From assembly GCA_031291055.1 (NCBI GenBank), contig JARLJU010000130.1, positions 1 through 64,000 on the forward strand: a stretch of 64,000 nt of DNA, read 5' to 3'. The notes under the pieces are model-generated. The model did not search any database, was not told the DNA's origin, and worked only from the letters and a program-made list of their open reading frames with translations. This document shows, piece by piece, positions 60,080 to 64,000 of the stretch (position 1 is the first letter of the stretch; the number at the start of each line of letters is the position of its first letter). This DNA comes from Rudaea sp. (GTDB taxonomy: Bacteria; Pseudomonadota; Gammaproteobacteria; Xanthomonadales; Rhodanobacteraceae). The translations under genes were made by a program, and so were the position numbers.

Positions 60080-63000
60080 ATGACCGAATCCCGTTTGCTC
60101 CACCCGCCGCTGCCGAACAATGCAAAGCGGCGCGGCTACTGGAATGCCCTGCACGGCAGTGCGACCGCGCTCGCGATCGCGGCGGCTGCGCGCGAGCACC
60201 ACGGCATCGTCGTCGCGGTCACGCGCGACACGCACGCCGCGCATGCACTGGAATCGGATTTGCGCGTATTCGTCGATCGCGATACCGAAGTGCTGCATTT
60301 TCCGGATTGGGAAACCCTGCCCTACGATCTGTTTCCCCCGCATCCTGAAATCGTCTCGCAGCGCATCGCCGCGCTGTACCGCCTGCCGGCGACAAGGCGC
60401 GGCGTGCTCGTCGCGCCGGTCGCAACGCTGATGCAGCGGCTCGCGCCGCGCAGTTTCATCGGCGGATCGAGCCTGGTGCTGACGCTCAAGCAACCGCTGG
60501 ACCTGGGCACCGAACAGCGGCGACTGGAAGCGGCGGGTTACCGTAATGTGCCGCAAGTGCAGGAACCCGGCGATTTTGCCGTGCGCGGCGCCCTGCTCGA
60601 CATCTTCCCTATGGGCAGCGCCGAACCCTTCCGCATCGAGCTGTTCGACCGCGAGATCGATTCCATCCGCACGTTCGACGCTGATAGCCAGCGTTCGTTG
60701 CACAAAGTGGAAAAAGTGAACCTGCTGCCGGCACGCGAGTTTCCGCTGACCGAGGAATCGATCAAGGCCTTCCGCAACACCCTGCGCGAACGCTTTCCGA
60801 TCGACCCGCGCCGCTGTCCGATCTACCAGGACCTGAAGGAAGGCACGACGCCGGCCGGCATCGAATACTACCTGCCGCTGTTCTTCGACCACACGGAAAC
60901 CCTGTTCGACTACCTCGACGATCAGTCCCTGTTCGTGCTCGCCGACAAGGCACTGGATGCAGCGGACAGTTTCTGGCAACAGGCACAGGCACGCTACGAC
61001 AGTCGCGCCCACGACATCGAGCGACCGATCCTGCCGGTAGCGGAACTGTACCTGCCGCCGGAGCGTCTGCGCGAGCAGCTCAACCAGCGCCTGCGAGTGG
61101 ACATTGTCGCCAAGGGAACCAGTGAACATGCCGTGGACCTCGGCAGCCAGCCCGCGCCAAGCCTGCCGCTGAACCGGCGCGGCGAGGCGCCCGCGGAAGA
61201 GCTCACACGCTTTCTCGACAACTATCCTGGACGCGTGCTGATCGCTGCGGATTCTGCCGGAAGACGCGAGGCGTTGGTCGAGCAGCTTGCTGCCGTCGAC
61301 CTGCGGCCGCAGAACGTCGCATCCTGGCACGAGTTCGTCGGCATCAGCCCCTCTGCCCCGAGCGCGCTCGGCGGAGCGCAGGCCAAAGGCGCCCGCGCCC
61401 GAAACAGTTTCCCTCTCTGCATTACCGTCGCCGCACTCGACGATGGTTTCTCGCTTACTGAACCTGCGTTCACGATCCTCACCGAGCGCCAGCTCTTCGG
61501 CGAACGCGCACAGCAGGCGCGGCGGCGCAAGCTTGCGGTGCGCGAACCGGAAGCGGTGCTGCGCGATCTTTCCGAGCTGGCCATCGGTGCGCCGATCGTG
61601 CATGCCGATCATGGCGTCGGCCGCTATCAGGGCCTGGTCAAGCTCGCAGTCGGCCGGCTTCAATCAGACGGCGCGCACGGCGAGTTCCTGGCGATCGAAT
61701 ATGCCAAAGGCGACAAACTGTACGTTCCGGTCGCACAGCTGCACCTGGTCTCGCGCTATTCCGGCGCGTCGCCGGAACTGGCGCCGTTGCATTCGCTCGG
61801 CGGCGATGCCTGGGAACGTGCCAAGCGCAAGGCCGCACAGAAGGTCCGCGACGCCGCAGCCGAATTGCTGGCGCTGTATGCGCAGCGCGAGGCGCGCCAG
61901 GGACATGCCTTTACTTACGATCGCGCACTGTACGAACAATTCGCGGCCACGTTTCCGTTCGAGGAAACACCGGACCAGTGGCAGGCGATCGAAGCCGTCA
62001 TCGCGGACCTGGCCTCCGGCAAGGCCATGGATCGTGTCGTCTGCGGCGATGTCGGTTTCGGCAAGACCGAGGTGGCCTTGCGCGCGACCTTCCTCGCCGC
62101 CATCGCCGGCAAGCAGGTCGCCGTGCTGGTGCCAACGACACTGCTGGCCCAGCAGCACTACACGAATTTCCGCGACCGCTTCGCCGACTGGCCAGTGCGC
62201 GTGGAGGTTATCTCGCGCTTCAAATCGAAGAAGGAGGTCGACGCGGCTCTGGCGAAACTGCGCGACGGCCAGATCGACGTGATGATAGGCACGCATCGCC
62301 TGCTGCAGCCTGACGTGAAGTTCAAGGATCTGGGCCTGGTCATTGTCGATGAAGAGCACCGCTTCGGCGTGCGCCACAAGGAGCAATTGAAGAAGTTGCG
62401 CGCCGAAGTCGACCTGCTCACCCTGACGGCGACGCCGATCCCGCGCACACTGAACATGGCCATGTCGGGATTGCGCGACCTTTCCATCATCGCCACGCCG
62501 CCGCAACATCGTCTGGCGGTAAAGACGTTTATCGCCCCGTATGATCCAGCCGTGATACGCGAAGCCTTCCAGCGCGAACTGGCGCGCGGCGGCCAGGTAT
62601 ACTTCCTGCACAACGAAGTCGATAGCATCGAACGTACCGCACGCGAGCTCGGCGAATTGATTCCCGAGGCACGCCTGCGCATCGCCCACGGACAGATGCC
62701 CGAGCGCGAGCTTGAACAGGTAATGCTCGATTTCTACCGCCAGCGGTTCAACGTGCTGGTCTGCACGACGATCATCGAATCCGGCATCGACGTGCCGAGC
62801 GCGAACACGATCGTCATCAACCGCGCCGACCGCTTCGGCCTGGCGCAGTTGCACCAGCTGCGCGGCCGTGTCGGCCGCTCGCATCATCGCGCCTATGCCT
62901 ACCTGGTCGTGCCCGACCGGCGTTCGATGAGCGCGGATGCGGAAAAGCGCCTGGAGGCGATCGCATCGATGGAGGAACTCGGCGCCGGCTTCACCCTGGC

Positions 63001-63610
63001 GACGCACGACCTGGAAATCCGCGGCGCCGGCGAACTGCTCGGCGAGGAACAAAGCGGACAGATTCAGGAAGTGGGGTTTTCGCTGTATACCGAATTGCTC
63101 GAACGCGCCGTCAACGCGCTGAAAAGTGGAAAAGTTCCCGACTTCGATCTGGTAAGCGAGCACGACGCCGAAATCGAATTGCATATTCCCGCATTGATTC
63201 CCGACGACTATCTGGCCGACGTGCACGCACGCCTGACCCTGTACAAGCGCATCGCCAGTGCGCGCGACGCCGATGCATTGCGGGAACTGCAGATCGAGAT
63301 GATCGACCGCTTCGGGCTGCTGCCCGAGCCGGTGAAAAACCTGTTCGCCGTGGCCGGCATCAAACTCGCCGCCACCGCCATCGGCATACGCAAACTCGAA
63401 CTTGGCGAAAGAGGCGGCCGCATCCTGTTCAAACCCCAGCCGAACATCGATCCGATGAGCGTGATCAGGCTGATCCAGGCCCAGCCGAAAACCTACGCCC
63501 TCGACGGCCAAGACAAACTGAAGATCAAACTCGAACTGCTGGGCGCCGCCGAGCGCATGGGTACAGCGCAGGCGTTGCTGCGGACCCTGAGTGCGCGCAC
63601 TGCAGAATAA
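60080..63610 (+). CDS. mfd: Transcription-repair coupling factor
   Basis: This 1176-residue DNA translocase removes stalled RNA polymerase and recruits UvrA. The UvrB-like N-terminal module shows HFPDWETLPYDLFPPHPEIV. The RNA polymerase-interacting domain has VHADHGVGRYQGL. The helicase motifs are GDVGFGKTEVAL (Walker A), VDEEHRFG (DEEH) and TATPIPRTLNMAMSG. The RecG-like TRG motif is within LRGRVGRSHHRAYAYL, and a C-terminal regulatory domain follows. Length is normal to slightly long because of an insertion of about 20 residues at about 422-447 (APSALGGAQAKGARARNSF). It is divergent from the RND adaptor gene. Confidence 0.96.
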   Translation: MTESRLLHPPLPNNAKRRGYWNALHGSATALAIAAAAREHHGIVVAVTRDTHAAHALESDLRVFVDRDTEVLHFPDWETLPYDLFPPHPEIVSQRIAALYRLPATRRGVLVAPVATLMQRLAPRSFIGGSSLVLTLKQPLDLGTEQRRLEAAGYRNVPQVQEPGDFAVRGALLDIFPMGSAEPFRIELFDREIDSIRTFDADSQRSLHKVEKVNLLPAREFPLTEESIKAFRNTLRERFPIDPRRCPIYQDLKEGTTPAGIEYYLPLFFDHTETLFDYLDDQSLFVLADKALDAADSFWQQAQARYDSRAHDIERPILPVAELYLPPERLREQLNQRLRVDIVAKGTSEHAVDLGSQPAPSLPLNRRGEAPAEELTRFLDNYPGRVLIAADSAGRREALVEQLAAVDLRPQNVASWHEFVGISPSAPSALGGAQAKGARARNSFPLCITVAALDDGFSLTEPAFTILTERQLFGERAQQARRRKLAVREPEAVLRDLSELAIGAPIVHADHGVGRYQGLVKLAVGRLQSDGAHGEFLAIEYAKGDKLYVPVAQLHLVSRYSGASPELAPLHSLGGDAWERAKRKAAQKVRDAAAELLALYAQREARQGHAFTYDRALYEQFAATFPFEETPDQWQAIEAVIADLASGKAMDRVVCGDVGFGKTEVALRATFLAAIAGKQVAVLVPTTLLAQQHYTNFRDRFADWPVRVEVISRFKSKKEVDAALAKLRDGQIDVMIGTHRLLQPDVKFKDLGLVIVDEEHRFGVRHKEQLKKLRAEVDLLTLTATPIPRTLNMAMSGLRDLSIIATPPQHRLAVKTFIAPYDPAVIREAFQRELARGGQVYFLHNEVDSIERTARELGELIPEARLRIAHGQMPERELEQVMLDFYRQRFNVLVCTTIIESGIDVPSANTIVINRADRFGLAQLHQLRGRVGRSHHRAYAYLVVPDRRSMSADAEKRLEAIASMEELGAGFTLATHDLEIRGAGELLGEEQSGQIQEVGFSLYTELLERAVNALKSGKVPDFDLVSEHDAEIELHIPALIPDDYLADVHARLTLYKRIASARDADALRELQIEMIDRFGLLPEPVKNLFAVAGIKLAATAIGIRKLELGERGGRILFKPQPNIDPMSVIRLIQAQPKTYALDGQDKLKIKLELLGAAERMGTAQALLRTLSARTAE
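61347..61419 (+). repeat. Repeat-like insertion inside mfd with a 14-bp palindrome
   Basis: This in-frame segment of about 73 bp is rich in G/C and encodes Ala/Gly/Arg-rich residues where Mfd homologues have only a short loop. It contains the perfect palindrome CCGAGCGCGCTCGG (61358-61371). It is probably an interspersed hairpin element that landed in a tolerant loop. Confidence 0.4.
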
Positions 63611-63638
63611 GGCCGCACGAACATTGTGCAAGCGCCAA

Positions 63639-64000
63639 CTACATTCGATCGAGCGGACTGAAAGCGCCGCCACCGCCACGCTTGATCACATGCGTGTAGA
63701 TCTGCGTTGTGGCGACGTCCTTGTGACCAAGCAATTCCTGGATCGTGCGAATATCGTAACCGGCTTCCAGCAGATGCGTGGCGAAACTGTGCCGCAGCGT
63801 GTGCGCGCTGAGCGGCTTGACGATGTGGGCCTTGATCCGCGCCGACTTCAACGCACGCGCCAGTGCCGCGTCGTCGATGTGATGGCGCCGCTCGATGCCG
63901 CCGCGCGGATCGCGCGAACGTTTCTCGGCGGGGAAAACATACTGCCAGCCGAAATCGCGCGCCGCACGCGGATACTTGCGTGCCAACGCATGCGGCAACC
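63639..64000 (-). CDS. intI: Integron-type tyrosine integrase IntI (C-terminal part, cut by the window edge)
   Basis: About 120 C-terminal residues are visible, and the gene continues beyond base 64000. The catalytic residues are present: [17 protein letters not shown] (H-x-x-R), [16 protein letters not shown] (His and nucleophile Tyr). Before them are the features that separate IntI from ordinary XerC/D and phage integrases: [21 protein letters not shown] and the [10 protein letters not shown] stretch, which belong to the integron-specific inserted helix region. In integrons attI and the cassettes lie next to the start of intI, that is to the right of this window. The end sits 28 bp after the mfd stop, convergent with it. 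Confidence 0.85.
   Translation of the reverse strand, partial: LPHALARKYPRAARDFGWQYVFPAEKRSRDPRGGIERRHHIDDAALARALKSARIKAHIVKPLSAHTLRHSFATHLLEAGYDIRTIQELLGHKDVATTQIYTHVIKRGGGGAFSPLDRM

Noticed and set aside
61664..63679. A 671-codon minus-strand frame opposite mfd
   Set aside because: It is a shadow of the high-GC mfd coding strand, and no family features are visible.
1..64000. CRISPR arrays, rRNA operons or a replication origin
   Set aside because: No regularly spaced direct repeats of CRISPR type, no conserved rRNA sequence and no DnaA-box cluster were noticed in a reading by eye.

Overview
This window is a high-GC chromosomal segment of a gammaproteobacterium, most likely of the order Lysobacterales (Xanthomonadales) and close to Rhodanobacteraceae or Dokdonella-like genera. 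I infer this from the housekeeping proteins (GltX, Mfd, RlmJ, bTHX with an Ala/Lys-rich tail), the HutF-type histidine pathway, a Zur-linked ABC operon, the intergenic hairpin array and the C-terminal tails of the secreted proteins. No rRNA or tRNA gene was seen, so the genus is not certain.

Bases 1-4070 are accessory DNA with a different character from the rest. They hold the end of an IS21-type element, a protein remnant, a lone secreted protein of unknown function, and a small islet bounded by a perfect 16-bp direct repeat (1602-1617 and 4054-4069). The islet contains a truncated tyrosine integrase, a truncated antitoxin-like HTH gene and an apparently intact E. coli-type hipBA persistence module with three palindromic operators spaced exactly 27 bp apart. 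The window ends in another recombination gene: the C-terminal half of an integron-type integrase at 63639-64000, whose attI site and any cassettes would lie beyond the right edge.

Bases 4241-10414 are rich in exported and signalling proteins: a coupled pair made of a small secreted protein and a collagen-like protein, a decayed tyrosine-phosphatase-like gene, an SPFH/prohibitin protein, a FixJ/NarL-type response regulator and a choice-of-anchor-Q repeat protein. A four-PAS diguanylate cyclase follows. Bases 12835-23073 carry a zinc metallopeptidase, a lipoprotein phosphodiesterase, a MarR/MFS/tautomerase group, the histidine-degradation genes hutF and hutI around a ClC chloride channel, ribosomal protein bTHX and a patatin-like protein.

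Bases 23131-28479 look like a zinc-homeostasis locus. They include a CDF transporter and a MerC-like protein behind a Zur box, an ABC ATPase/permease/DUF3299 lipoprotein operon resembling Pseudomonas aeruginosa PA4064-PA4066, and the Zur-family regulator itself. The broken remains of a tetR gene and a frameshifted AhpD-like gene lie between them. Next come gltX, cpdB, a hairpin-rich intergenic region, an Atm1-type ABC exporter, and two adjacent paralogues that combine a degenerate receiver-like domain with an unrecognised conserved C-terminal domain. The latter pair is the best candidate here for an undescribed system.

Bases 37928-55605 hold a glycosyltransferase/PAP2 pair, a BaiN-like flavoprotein, a DUF885 peptidase-like protein, a DODA-type dioxygenase, copAB copper resistance, rlmJ, a PQQ dehydrogenase, a LytS/LytTR two-component system next to a second CDF transporter, and several small enzymes. 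The last part is an RND efflux pump with its adaptor, divergent from mfd.
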